Origin: a virus
DNA length: 20,002 nucleotides
Strand: one strand, 5' to 3'
Virus record (IMG/VR): IMGVR_UViG_3300018080_000708
Span: 1-20,002 of that record
A model generated the notes under the pieces. The model saw only the letters and a program-made list of their open reading frames with translations, was not told the origin of the DNA and did no database searches. A program made the position numbers and the translations under genes. This document shows, piece after piece, positions 1 to 8,314 of the stretch; the stretch's first letter is position 1, and every line of letters starts with the position of its first letter.

Positions 1-68
1 ACCTTCATAGCTTTTTCGAGATTTATTATTTTTGTTCTCGGTGTTTCTCCAAAGCGGTTTCTAAACAT
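1..68 (-). CDS. Start of a truncated downstream gene, possibly winged-helix
   Basis: The ATG at 68-66 overlaps the TAA of the methyltransferase gene in a TAATG arrangement, and the frame stays open to the window edge (22 codons). An AAGGG sits about 9 nt upstream. The visible peptide begins MFRNRFGETPRTKIINLEKA. The segment FGETPRTKII is reminiscent of the first helix of small winged-helix regulators (FGxTPrxkIL), but 22 residues are too few for a firm assignment. Its overlap makes it the next member of the leftward operon. Confidence 0.5.
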   Translation of the reverse strand, partial: MFRNRFGETPRTKIINLEKAMK

Positions 69-568
69 TACATATTCCCTTCATACACCTGGACAAGCCG
101 GTGTCGCTTTCTTCCGCGAACAATTATTGAGGCGATTGGAATTTTACCGAACCAGGTTTCCATGTCTTCCTCAGAAACCGGATCTTGAATATGCTCTGAG
201 CATAATCCATCTGGCCATTCATATGGCACTGAAACAACAATGATCTTTCCAATTGAAAGTAACTTCGCCGCAAACGCCGATGGATCGGGCACATGCTCGA
301 GCACCTGAAGGCACATAACGCAGTCGAAGATTGTTGTAGGATCCCAGTCCATAAATTCTTCATGAATGGTTTCCGCTTGATCGAAATGGTTGACTTTAGG
401 ATTTGGATCAAGAACGAGTTTACTTACGAAGGGTAGTTCATAAATATACTCGCATTGTCCGCCACCTACATCCAGAAGATCTCCGAAGTCTTCGCAGAAC
501 TCCATAACGAACTCCTTAGCCACTTTGTAATAATCCAAAGTTTTTCTTCTATCCCAATAACTCGCCAT
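68..568 (-). CDS. Class I SAM-dependent methyltransferase
   Basis: A 166-residue protein with the Rossmann-type methyltransferase core. Motif I is LLDVGGGQCEYI near residues 31-42. An acidic residue (LVLDPNP, about residue 54) would bind the ribose. The post-II/motif IV segment DCVMCLQVLEHVPDP follows near 82-96, and IIVVSVPYEWP is the next beta strand. This is the Methyltransf_11 type of layout; substrate cannot be read from sequence. It is short for the family, with little room for a substrate domain. The ATG at 568 has GAGGAGG seven to nine bases upstream and overlaps the end of the FAD/dUTPase gene by 20 nt, so the two are probably translationally coupled. Neighbouring glycosyltransferase and oxidoreductase genes suggest it modifies a sugar, nucleotide or DNA base, which is inference. 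Confidence 0.8.
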   Translation of the reverse strand: MASYWDRRKTLDYYKVAKEFVMEFCEDFGDLLDVGGGQCEYIYELPFVSKLVLDPNPKVNHFDQAETIHEEFMDWDPTTIFDCVMCLQVLEHVPDPSAFAAKLLSIGKIIVVSVPYEWPDGLCSEHIQDPVSEEDMETWFGKIPIASIIVRGRKRHRLVQVYEGNM

Positions 569-1763
569 CGAAAAATTCCTCCTCTACTTTCTTTGATTTT
601 TTATGAAACATATCACTTATTTCTTCTATTGAGAATCCCCATAAGGATCCTATTGACAATAGAAATTTAAAGGCATCGATGTACTCTTCAAGAACTCTTT
701 CCCTATCAACTTTTATCTTTTGATCCTTCCACTTTTTACAGTTCAACTCACGAAGCATCTCGTGTAGTTCTTCTTGAACACAGGTTATGAAGTATATGGT
801 ATCGCCGATCAGTTCCGATGTTGGCCGATCGAAATCTAAGAAGTGAGTTTCAAAGAAGGCCTGCCTATTCCACATCTGCTCAAGTGCAAATCGGGATCTT
901 GCCATCTTAACCGTGTGCTCAATTTTCCACCAATGCCTCCAAGTCGCAACCCGCCCGGCAAACAGAACATTCGGTGGCGGTACATTATGAGGGCAGGTTT
1001 TGAATTGCGCTAAACGCTGAATGGAGGAATTTGGAAAAGTTTCGTGTATTCCAGTAAACTCGTAAATATATTTATCTGGTGACATATGTGAAACGCGATG
1101 ATAAGGCCTATCATCTACAAAATACATGAGTCCAAAATCATCATCTTTTGATACTCCTCCCGGAGGTTCTTTTTCTACAAGAAAAGTTGAGGACAAAAAT
1201 TCTAATTCAAGTTTGTCAGGTTTTACCCCTGCCCACTTTTCCCAAAACACCGGAGCCGGAAGTGTACTAACTAAAAGCTCATAGGAATATGCAGTTCCCC
1301 TATCGACTACAATGTGACTGGACTTTATTCCATTAATATTGTCACACTCAATAATTCTATCTTCTACACTTTTCCGCAATACCCGGTACACGGTTTCAAG
1401 ATTGCAATTCAGAACTTTAAATCTTGAAGAAGCTTGGGTCAAAGTTCTATCTTCGGTCAGCATGTGTTTATTGTTTCCGAGTTTCTTTAGAACATATTCT
1501 GTTACCAATGGCTCCGGACACGAATCATATATTTTACCATTGAAGAAATATTTGATGTCGCGGACCTTCGGACTATAAGCGATCTTGAGATCATCCAACA
1601 GGATTCTGTTCTCCTTAGTATCATGGAGTTGAACCATAACGTCCCGCGTTTCTGGAGTCCAATGGTCTTTTGCTTTTGGTGGTTTGATATCAATGACTTT
1701 AAAATCAGGATTATAATAAGCCATGATTAGTCCATTAAGACCGCCTCCTAAGATATATCGCAT
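549..1763 (-). CDS. FAD-dependent oxidoreductase (UGM/amine-oxidase-like) fused to all-alpha dUTPase-like domain
   Basis: A 404-residue apparent fusion. The N-terminus has an FAD-binding Rossmann start (G6-x-G8-x-x-G11, then VIDIKP near 23-28), and the closing flavin motif NVLFAGRVATWRHWWKIEHTV lies around 265-285. That arrangement resembles UDP-galactopyranose mutase and related amine oxidases. Residues about 300-395 look like a dimeric dUTPase/MazG-like all-alpha NTP pyrophosphatase: E332-x-x-E335, then a KKWK segment, then E360-x-x-D363 followed by a helix, matching the ExxE...ExxD metal-ligand pattern of that fold. Seen: one uninterrupted frame, ATG at 1763 with GAGGAGG 7 nt upstream. It overlaps the glycosyltransferase gene by 16 nt. 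Inferred: a nucleotide or sugar modification role; the pyrophosphatase half could clear dUTP or another dNTP. The substrate of the oxidoreductase half is unknown. Confidence 0.75.
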   Translation of the reverse strand: MRYILGGGLNGLIMAYYNPDFKVIDIKPPKAKDHWTPETRDVMVQLHDTKENRILLDDLKIAYSPKVRDIKYFFNGKIYDSCPEPLVTEYVLKKLGNNKHMLTEDRTLTQASSRFKVLNCNLETVYRVLRKSVEDRIIECDNINGIKSSHIVVDRGTAYSYELLVSTLPAPVFWEKWAGVKPDKLELEFLSSTFLVEKEPPGGVSKDDDFGLMYFVDDRPYHRVSHMSPDKYIYEFTGIHETFPNSSIQRLAQFKTCPHNVPPPNVLFAGRVATWRHWWKIEHTVKMARSRFALEQMWNRQAFFETHFLDFDRPTSELIGDTIYFITCVQEELHEMLRELNCKKWKDQKIKVDRERVLEEYIDAFKFLLSIGSLWGFSIEEISDMFHKKSKKVEEEFFDGELLG

Positions 1764-2746
1764 TTTAATTCCTCCTCAATTATTCTGTTGACTACACTTG
1801 AAACTGATTCCTTAAAATATTCACCAAGGTAATGCTCCCTTTGGAAATCTAAAAGTTTGTGATAGGTATGATACCTAGATATTGACTTTACTTTTTCTTT
1901 TAGTTCTTTTAAAGTTTTCCAAACGAATCGATCATCTACGGGTAGATCGGGCGTTGTAGCGATTTGACTTTCATGGATCATTACAAGGCGGCTTGCATAA
2001 ATTGACTGGGCCACCCTTGGAGTCATGTAGTGAAAATGATGCCATCTATGATCAGTTATATGAATTTGAAAGGCTCCCAATCTAAACATATTCAAAAGGT
2101 CAATTGGGTAGGTGAATTCCCTATAAGCATAAACAGGATATTCGTTCCATTTTGCCCCTACAAATACTATGTTTTCCATATCCGTAATTCCAAGATCTTT
2201 TAGAACTCTAAATCTTCTGGACTTTCTATCACCAACATAGCAGAAATCGAAGGAAGCTCCAGGATCTTGTACGAGATTAATCCATTCTAGATTAGCATAG
2301 CTACTTTGCAACACATATCTAAATTCAGCTTCCGGGTAATCCCTATTCACATAGTACATCGGATAAAATTGATTTGTAAGAATTCCAAAATTCTTTATTG
2401 TTTCCGGATGGTACATAAATAATTTCCTGAAATCAATTCTCAAATCATCCTCATCAATCGTTAAGAGCCGCACAGGATGCGTGCTTCCGAGCTTTCCAAG
2501 TTTGATCAACGAGTCCTGCTGCTGTTTAAAATAGAATCCGCCTTTTATCAAAACCAGACCATCTTTTATTGAGTCAATATTTTGTTGGGTTACACAGGAG
2601 CATTCGAATCCCCGTCTTTCAAATTCCCTATAAATACTTATAGCCTTTAATCCTTGATTTTTTATTTTATGTAGACCCTTCCAAGTTTGAATATAATTAT
2701 AGATATAGTTATTGTCCAAACTTACAAGAGTCAATTTAGATTTCAT
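1748..2746 (-). CDS. GT-B-type glycosyltransferase, CgeB-like
   Basis: A protein of about 332 residues with a C-terminal half like CgeB/GT-B glycosyltransferases: a [20 protein letters not shown] segment opens the nucleotide-sugar-binding Rossmann domain, followed by IVFVGAKW, a [13 protein letters not shown] stretch and the [19 protein letters not shown] segment typical of the donor-binding site. The sugar donor and acceptor are unknown. I chose the start at 2746 rather than 2767: GGAGG lies exactly 6 nt before it, inside the end of the primase gene, whereas the upstream ATG has no ribosome site. The gene overlaps the primase stop. Its place between a primase and a fused oxidoreductase/dUTPase suggests DNA or nucleotide glycosylation, but capsid or host-surface glycan work is also possible. 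Confidence 0.7.
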   Translation of the reverse strand: MKSKLTLVSLDNNYIYNYIQTWKGLHKIKNQGLKAISIYREFERRGFECSCVTQQNIDSIKDGLVLIKGGFYFKQQQDSLIKLGKLGSTHPVRLLTIDEDDLRIDFRKLFMYHPETIKNFGILTNQFYPMYYVNRDYPEAEFRYVLQSSYANLEWINLVQDPGASFDFCYVGDRKSRRFRVLKDLGITDMENIVFVGAKWNEYPVYAYREFTYPIDLLNMFRLGAFQIHITDHRWHHFHYMTPRVAQSIYASRLVMIHESQIATTPDLPVDDRFVWKTLKELKEKVKSISRYHTYHKLLDFQREHYLGEYFKESVSSVVNRIIEEELKCDIS

Positions 2747-5558
2747 CATCTTCCTCCATCCCTTCATTAGTCAATTCATCACTGCGATCTAACATTTTGA
2801 GCAAGGCTATAAATGCGGGTGTCTTCGAATACCCACGCCGTGCTTTTTTGACCGCATTTTTCCTTACGAAGATTCCCATAATCACTCTAGTTTGGTCCAG
2901 CGACATGTCAGTCCAATCGCTTAAATCAAAATGAGTGAAAGTCGCGGACTCCAACATAGACTTTACCACATCCTTAGCATAAGGAAGTTCCTTCAACTTC
3001 GAAATAATTTCATCGCTATCCCTAAGTTCTGTTTCGCTCTTTATCATTCTTGAGTAATCATAATAGCCCATGACATCATTTGAATAGATAGCATTTAAGA
3101 ACTTCGAAACAAATTCAACGTGGCATCTTCTTATGATCAGGGTTACTCCATCCTTATCGGTCGAGAAAGTTCGCACTGCAAGCGCACTTGCGAGCCTCGC
3201 TATTTTAAGTCTTTGATCCGCGGCCTCTACTAAGGGGATATTTGACACATAGGTGGCTCCCATCTGCGACGCAGTTTCCAGGATCTCTGTAACTGCATCA
3301 TCTTCGAATTTTATTTGATCTATCTTTCTTGACCAGCCCCATAAAATCAAATTTTTACAAAGCTCTGAAGTATGCGTATGATCCGACTTTGGTCGATCCG
3401 CATCGCTGATATTTATCATGGATTTTGAAACTTCACCACTTGCTACCAAGATAGCCATGTCAAATCTTCGAATGTCCTCCAAAGATCCAATCAACTCTTT
3501 AACTGCCTCAACCCCATAATTGTAGGCCAGCAACTTCTTGTCGGTTCGTGGGTTTGAAATCCACAATAATCTTGTTCGTGCATTTGTTCGGGCCTTCTCA
3601 ACTTTTGAAACTTCCGCGATTCCACTCGACCTAGTTTCTGTCAATTTTCCGATGATCTCTGTTGAAAGGCCCTTGACTTCTTCAAGAATTACGAGTCGTT
3701 GGTCATTCAACGTAATCACACCCCAAGTCACGAACCATCTTTTTGAAACTTCCTGGAGCCCTCCGATCAAGCCGGCTACTGATGCACCTTTCGCGTCAAT
3801 TTTTTCTCCAAGCCCATAGTGATCCTTTAATCTGGAAACGCACTCTGATTTCCCTTGCCCAGAATCACCGAGTACCAACCCTTCAGCCCATCCTTTGATT
3901 CGTCGTCCTTGAAATGGAAGATAGAGAACTGAATGGTAAATCAGATCGTAGAACAAATGGAGCGAACCTCTTTGATAGATTCTTGTCACGTTCGCTTCTA
4001 GATCCAAATAGAGTTGATCGAGCTTTCTATTGATAGCATCTTCAGTCCAGTCATCTGGTTTAAAAATATCTAGTTCTTTCTTCATTCTCGGAGTTAGCTC
4101 AAAGCAAGCTAAGGAGTCAAGGGATGCCTCGGCGTCATACATAAGGAGCGTAGCATACTGTGTCTTTGGTTCAGGAACAACGCGAGCTTTGATTTTGTAA
4201 GTGATGTTCGTTTCCAGTTCACCGCCAATATAAAAGGCTCTCCTTACGACGTATTCATCATCCGGAGAACCTATTTGAATTTGCGGAATCAATCGAACCT
4301 CTTCAATGTTCACAGTTTTAGTTATCTTTAAAGCGGCACCAGGGCACAAGGCCGGAATCCGTGCGGCTTTCCGCAATACCTTGTGAAGGGCTTCCGTTGA
4401 AATTCCAATCAGCTCGAGCAAAATTGGATGGCGATCTTTGATCACTATTTCGGACTTACCCTTCATCAAATTGATTGGACAATATCCGCAACAATCCTTG
4501 GACCCCTTATCACAGGTAACTGCAAAAGACTGCGGAATTAAATACGGGGCTGTGTCCTTCGCTGATACAACGACTTCGCACGATACCAATTTTAGGTAGT
4601 ATTCTGCTCTTGAAGTTTTCTGAAGACTTATTTCAATCGGGTCATCATCTTCCGCGAACTCGTCTTCAAGTTGCTGGACCTCCTCTGGTTTCCACTCGGT
4701 GGCCTCATTCAAAAGCTGTTGGATATCGGTGGCCGTATGCCCGAGCTCAATAATGTAATCAGTGATATCTCCATTTGGAATTTTCTTTGGATCAATTGGA
4801 AGGTCTACGATCTTCACGGAAGTGGCAAGATCATAAATTTCCTTAGCAACCCTTTTGGCACCGTTGATTCCAGCTTGATCAATATCATACATGATATAGA
4901 CTTGTTTATCTTTAAATAGATTATTCCAATCATGTGACCAGGTACTCGCACCGCCGGTAGGAGCGATAGCATTGAATCCAAGTTGATTTAATAGCAGTGC
5001 TTTAAATTCCCCTTCAGCAATTATTATAGGATCGCTCTCAGCCGCACGGATCGGATACAAGCGGCGTTCACCAAAACCCTTTTCATTGATCATTTTGTAT
5101 TGCTTGGACTTGGCTGACCATTTCCTTATGTTCAATACATTTTCATTTTGATCAAAAATTGGGATAGTGAATCTCGTCCCGTCGAAGCCTATCAAATATT
5201 TTATTACTGTGTCTTTATTTAAACCTTGTCTTTCTTCAAGAGTTTTTAATGCTGAAGAATTCCTAAGGAGATCGCCATGCGCTGTGTATACAGCATCCTG
5301 CGGAATTCCACCACCTGCCCCAGTTTTATTAGCGTGAGCTACGATCACCTTTCGAGTGGTTTTCATAGCCCCCGCTAATAAAGTAAAAACATCGCCTTTT
5401 GAATTGCAACCAAAACATCTGAATACCGCCTTGTCCTCATTTACAAAACAGCTTGGGTCTTCTTCGTCATGGAATGGACAGGAGACTCTAAGTTCTCCTC
5501 CGCCCATGTCTTCATAAGAAACTTCGTATTCTTCAAGTAATGCTTTTACGTTTGGCAC
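2736..5558 (-). CDS. DNA primase (CHC2 + Toprim) fused to MCM-like AAA+ helicase
   Basis: A 940-residue replication protein. Residues 27-51 hold a CHC2 zinc ribbon (C27, H30, C48, C51). The Toprim domain shows E182 in AEGEFKAL and the D225-x-D227 pair in MYDIDQAG. Residues about 320-490 look like an MCM N-terminal/OB region with a zinc cluster (C349, C356, C357, C360). The AAA+ part has Walker A GDSGQGKS at 564-571, an AGLIGG segment at 595-600, Walker B LVILEE at 622-627, sensor SNPR at 668-671 and an RRFD motif at 697-700, the MCM order rather than the DnaB/RecA order usual in phage primase-helicases. It should prime and unwind at the fork. The start is GTG with GAGG 7 nt upstream, overlapping the Cys-rich gene by 26 nt. 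Confidence in primase is very high, in MCM-like good. Confidence 0.93.
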   Translation of the reverse strand: MPNVKALLEEYEVSYEDMGGGELRVSCPFHDEEDPSCFVNEDKAVFRCFGCNSKGDVFTLLAGAMKTTRKVIVAHANKTGAGGGIPQDAVYTAHGDLLRNSSALKTLEERQGLNKDTVIKYLIGFDGTRFTIPIFDQNENVLNIRKWSAKSKQYKMINEKGFGERRLYPIRAAESDPIIIAEGEFKALLLNQLGFNAIAPTGGASTWSHDWNNLFKDKQVYIMYDIDQAGINGAKRVAKEIYDLATSVKIVDLPIDPKKIPNGDITDYIIELGHTATDIQQLLNEATEWKPEEVQQLEDEFAEDDDPIEISLQKTSRAEYYLKLVSCEVVVSAKDTAPYLIPQSFAVTCDKGSKDCCGYCPINLMKGKSEIVIKDRHPILLELIGISTEALHKVLRKAARIPALCPGAALKITKTVNIEEVRLIPQIQIGSPDDEYVVRRAFYIGGELETNITYKIKARVVPEPKTQYATLLMYDAEASLDSLACFELTPRMKKELDIFKPDDWTEDAINRKLDQLYLDLEANVTRIYQRGSLHLFYDLIYHSVLYLPFQGRRIKGWAEGLVLGDSGQGKSECVSRLKDHYGLGEKIDAKGASVAGLIGGLQEVSKRWFVTWGVITLNDQRLVILEEVKGLSTEIIGKLTETRSSGIAEVSKVEKARTNARTRLLWISNPRTDKKLLAYNYGVEAVKELIGSLEDIRRFDMAILVASGEVSKSMINISDADRPKSDHTHTSELCKNLILWGWSRKIDQIKFEDDAVTEILETASQMGATYVSNIPLVEAADQRLKIARLASALAVRTFSTDKDGVTLIIRRCHVEFVSKFLNAIYSNDVMGYYDYSRMIKSETELRDSDEIISKLKELPYAKDVVKSMLESATFTHFDLSDWTDMSLDQTRVIMGIFVRKNAVKKARRGYSKTPAFIALLKMLDRSDELTNEGMEEDDEI

Positions 5559-5832
5559 GCCGCTTCCTCATATATTCTTTCATGTACTCGTTTCGGTCTT
5601 CAGGGGAGTCCCAATCAATTCCAGATAAATTAGGTCTGCCCTCACCGGGCCATGACTCCTCCCTGTGTACACAGAACTCACAAGCCGATCGCGGAAGGTC
5701 GCATGTGATGCGGCTTTGGTAATATCGAGAGCACCAATAATATTTCGATCTTCTCGATGGTGTCCAGTATACACAGAGAGGGCATTCTTTAGGCCCGCGC
5801 TCCCTGCATCCTCCTTGAGAGCAGTTCTTCAA
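5533..5832 (-). CDS. Small cysteine-rich, likely zinc-binding protein
   Basis: A 99-residue protein with eight cysteines (C4, C9, C17, C20, C34, C44, C51, C54), including CPLC and CEFC pairs, and a very basic C-terminal tail ([10 protein letters not shown]). This pattern fits one or two zinc knuckles and nucleic-acid binding. I do not recognise the family. The only plausible start is TTG at 5832, 3 nt after the upstream TAG, with GGAG about 11 nt before it, so the start is uncertain; a downstream start would lose the first cysteines. It overlaps the primase GTG by 26 nt, so it may cooperate with the primase-helicase, which is inference. Confidence 0.65.
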   Translation of the reverse strand: MKNCSQGGCRERGPKECPLCVYWTPSRRSKYYWCSRYYQSRITCDLPRSACEFCVHREESWPGEGRPNLSGIDWDSPEDRNEYMKEYMRKRRAKRKSIT

Positions 5833-5835
5833 TGC

Positions 5836-6549
5836 CTAGATTTCTCCGTCGTCGTGAGGAATCTCATCATCAGGATCATCGATCTTGACATCAGCGGTTC
5901 CCAAGGTGACAAAGATCTCCTTAGCAGTTTCGAACTCGTCGGACTCGACCCACCCAGCGTTCTCAAACTGGAACACGTAATAACTCTGTCCCGATTTGTT
6001 CGTTTCAACCTGGGCTTCGACGGTGTAGAGGCCAGCGTACAGGGGATAGTTTCCACGGTATTTTGCAAGGCCGAGAAGGGCTCTCGCTTTCTTGTGGTTG
6101 GTACCCTTGCACGAGATCAGCACCGGTTTCTTCGGCCCGTGATCCCTTGTGATTACGATGAAATTGTGGTACTCGTGAACTTCGCTGTCACGATCGTGGG
6201 AAAGCCGGGCCAGTTCCGATTTTGGATCATTTGACCTTGCGACTATCCCGCCGCCTTCTTCTCTTGGAGCCCACTGAATCCATTCCTTGTAGTGCTTGAT
6301 AGGAATGAAGTGGAGCAGGTCCCCTCTTTTGGCCCACATTTTCCCGGTAAGGGAATTCACAATGTCGCCGGACTTGAAGAGTTCCTCCTGGACCTCCGGT
6401 GACAAGGCCTGCATCAGCTTTAATCGGGGAACTATTAAGTCGTTAGACGTGACTTCTTCTAGTCCTTCACCTCCTTCTTCGATGTAGTTTGGCGCTTCAT
6501 CCGTTGGATCAGTTTTCACCATTTCCGTTGTTTCTTTTTTCTTTGCCAT
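5836..6549 (-). CDS. Phage protein with acidic tail, candidate ssDNA-binding protein
   Basis: A 237-residue protein from the chosen ATG at 6549; AAGGAGG precedes it by 9 nt, whereas the longer frame to 6597 has no ribosome site and would overlap the neighbour. It begins with a Lys/acidic disordered stretch, then DLIVPRLKLMQALSPEV followed by a GDIVNSLTG segment, a pattern I associate with conserved phage proteins near replication genes. The beta-rich middle ends in an aromatic YYVFQFENAGWV stretch and an acidic tail (DDPDDEIPHDDGEI). An acidic C-terminal tail is the hallmark of phage ssDNA-binding proteins such as T7 gp2.5, and the gene sits just upstream of the primase-helicase. Family name uncertain; ssDNA binding is inferred. 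Confidence 0.75.
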   Translation of the reverse strand: MAKKKETTEMVKTDPTDEAPNYIEEGGEGLEEVTSNDLIVPRLKLMQALSPEVQEELFKSGDIVNSLTGKMWAKRGDLLHFIPIKHYKEWIQWAPREEGGGIVARSNDPKSELARLSHDRDSEVHEYHNFIVITRDHGPKKPVLISCKGTNHKKARALLGLAKYRGNYPLYAGLYTVEAQVETNKSGQSYYVFQFENAGWVESDEFETAKEIFVTLGTADVKIDDPDDEIPHDDGEI

Positions 6550-6554
6550 TTGTT

Positions 6555-6785
6555 TCATCCTCCTTGTTTTATTTCCTCTCCTAGGGAGAGGTTGCATAGC
6601 TTGTTCAATTCCTTTAATTCAGAATTTTCAAGCGTAAGCGCAAGATTTTCCATTTTAATTCCAGCTATGTGGGCCATAATCGGTTTTAATTCTTTTACCT
6701 TAAATGATAGGGAAGTATCCCCACGCTTAACGGCCTCGACTACTCGATCAACAAATTCCATTATCACTTTTTCTTCAGAATTCAT
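6555..6785 (-). CDS. Hypothetical small protein
   Basis: A 76-residue, mostly helical and charged protein (MNSEEKVIMEFVDRVVEAV...). No recognisable domain. The ATG at 6785 overlaps the preceding TGA in an ATGA and is preceded by GAGGA 7 nt upstream, which together with conserved operon spacing supports it as a real gene. It ends inside the ribosome site of the next gene. Confidence 0.7.
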   Translation of the reverse strand: MNSEEKVIMEFVDRVVEAVKRGDTSLSFKVKELKPIMAHIAGIKMENLALTLENSELKELNKLCNLSLGEEIKQGG

Positions 6786-7261
6786 TTTGTTTTCCTCGTG
6801 CGGACTTGAGCCATGATATGGCGGTTGATAAACTTAGGGAGCGGATTGCCGGACTGGAGCACGCTTTCCGCGAACTGGTTAACAGACTCCTTCACGGGTT
6901 GAACCTGGAATAATCTCAATTCCGGATTTTGAGCGTCAAATTTCTTTGCCTCTTTAAGGCTGGCCTCATCCTTCTTGATACTGAAGTACCCCTTAGCTGA
7001 AGGGAAATAGGAAATCCCGTTGTACGTGAATTTGTCGAGGTCTGTATCTACCAATGCGGTGCAGAACTTCATGTTGTGAATTTCAAGAATTCTATTCACG
7101 GTCTTTTTCGTTGATTCCAGTACGTCCTTGATATCCTTTAGCTCTGCGTGGAACTCGGCCATCTCATCAAGTACCATGGTTTCGATAGCTCGCTTGCTCG
7201 CTTCCAGTGCGGCTTCGAGATCACCAGTTAAATTTTTCCATTTTTCTATTTCTTTATTCAT
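6782..7261 (-). CDS. Hypothetical protein with N-terminal coiled coil
   Basis: A 159-residue protein. Residues 1-65 are strongly charged and helical (ALEASKRAIETMVLDEMAEFHAELKDI...) and likely form a coiled coil; the middle has a short beta segment (KFTYNGISYFPSAKGYFSI), and the tail PLPKFINRHIMAQVRTRKTK is basic. This resembles the general layout of small phage recombination or host-nuclease-binding proteins (Gp157/Gam-like), but no motif settles it. The ATG at 7261 shares ATGA with the preceding gene and has GAGGAG 9 nt upstream. Confidence 0.75.
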   Translation of the reverse strand: MNKEIEKWKNLTGDLEAALEASKRAIETMVLDEMAEFHAELKDIKDVLESTKKTVNRILEIHNMKFCTALVDTDLDKFTYNGISYFPSAKGYFSIKKDEASLKEAKKFDAQNPELRLFQVQPVKESVNQFAESVLQSGNPLPKFINRHIMAQVRTRKTK

Positions 7262-7569
7262 ATGTCAATTCTCCTCTTGATATATTTTCCAGTCTTAGCG
7301 TCAAATAACAGCATTATGACCCTGTTATAGGTCCCCATAAAAAATTCATAGGCTATCATGTTAAAGGTCAAGGGTCCGGAGGGAAGAAGGATATCATGTT
7401 CGCTTATAGAGCCATCTTCCTCCAGCTCAATAAGATGCTGATACATTTCTTCGAGACTAAAACCTCGGATATGTTTCGGGAAAAGTTCTTTTATCTCCCC
7501 ATACATTTCAGCCTCTTCGTAGGAGTGACCTGAAGAGCGCGGTACCCATATTGTTACTTTTGTAGACAT
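7258..7569 (-). CDS. Hypothetical protein
   Basis: A 103-residue mixed alpha/beta protein (MSTKVTIWVPRSSGHSYEEA...) ending in a basic KRRIDI. I do not recognise it. AAAGGA stands 6 nt before the ATG, which overlaps the end of the preceding gene by 16 nt; its own stop overlaps the next start in ATGA. Both overlaps argue for a genuine coding frame. Confidence 0.75.
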   Translation of the reverse strand: MSTKVTIWVPRSSGHSYEEAEMYGEIKELFPKHIRGFSLEEMYQHLIELEEDGSISEHDILLPSGPLTFNMIAYEFFMGTYNRVIMLLFDAKTGKYIKRRIDI

Positions 7570-8126
7570 CCTGAATCCTTTACTATTTTGAAAGCTTTAA
7601 ACCAGATCGATCCTAAGGAGACGTGTTTTAGTTCGTCCTTTTTGAACTGCATCTTTATTTCGAGGTCTCCGTTCTTCTTAATAATCCATACATTACCGGA
7701 CATTGGATTTCCCTCCTTGGAGTTGAAGGGAATTTTTGTGGAAATAGACGCATTTGGCAGATCCTTACGTAAGTAATTAATTTCCCTTTCCATCCCCTTT
7801 ATCCTAACATAGGAGTTGTGGCAGTCCGTGATCAGATCATCGGTCACCGAGTGGTGAACATACCCAAGTTTGAGCATGATTTTACGAGTTAGACTTATTC
7901 TTTTCTTTTCATATTTTAATACCTCTCTTGTTACGAAGATTGCATAATCCATGATTATTTTTTCAATCTTCTGTTTTTGTTTTCCGGAAACTTTCCTCAA
8001 GCCAAGTTCGGACAGAATCCGGCTCCTAGTGCCCTTTAAAGTTTGGTAATTAATTGGTTTTGGTTTAGAAGGTCTCTTCAAGGTCTTCGTCGGGTTTCGA
8101 TCCTCATATTTTTCATCAGTACTCAT
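7554..8126 (-). CDS. Hypothetical basic protein
   Basis: A 190-residue basic protein from the chosen ATG at 8126. That start forms ATGA with the upstream stop and has GGAGG 10 nt upstream; the alternative at 8165 has no ribosome site. The N-terminus is disordered and lysine-rich (KTLKRPSKPKPINY), the middle helical and Lys/Arg-rich (KQKQKIEKIIMDY, YEKKRISLTRKIMLKLG). High basicity and its place between the helicase and primase genes are compatible with nucleic-acid binding, but no family was recognised. Confidence 0.72.
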   Translation of the reverse strand: MSTDEKYEDRNPTKTLKRPSKPKPINYQTLKGTRSRILSELGLRKVSGKQKQKIEKIIMDYAIFVTREVLKYEKKRISLTRKIMLKLGYVHHSVTDDLITDCHNSYVRIKGMEREINYLRKDLPNASISTKIPFNSKEGNPMSGNVWIIKKNGDLEIKMQFKKDELKHVSLGSIWFKAFKIVKDSGCLQK

Positions 8127-8314
8127 ACTATATAATCCTCCAATCCTTTTTCTATCAGGATCCATTTTTCAACAGTTATCCTTTTATTTTTTTCGTCGAT
8201 CTCTTCAATTAGAGATATTGGAATCCAGTATTTTTTATCCTCTATTTTTAATAGGATTGCTGAATCCGTATTGTGCTCTATAGAATCATATTTTATTGTT
8301 TCAAATTCTAACAT
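8123..8314 (-). CDS. Small phage protein of the helicase-adjacent WIP type
   Basis: A 63-residue protein: an N-terminal segment, AILLKIEDKKYWIPISLI, a turn, then KRITVEKWILIEKGLEDYIV. The order W-I-P-x-S followed by I-T-V-x-x-W-x-x-x-K-G-L is a pattern I know from small phage proteins often next to SNF2/DEAD helicases; no activity is established. I chose ATG 8314, which overlaps the helicase stop by a few bases (caATGTTAG), because the longer frame to 8401 lies inside the helicase with no ribosome site. The ribosome site is weak (GAGAG), suggesting coupling to helicase translation. Confidence 0.72.
   Translation of the reverse strand: MLEFETIKYDSIEHNTDSAILLKIEDKKYWIPISLIEEIDEKNKRITVEKWILIEKGLEDYIV

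Noticed and set aside
5665-6234. Plus-strand frame of 189 codons
   Set aside because: It lies opposite two well-supported minus-strand genes and has no recognisable protein features.
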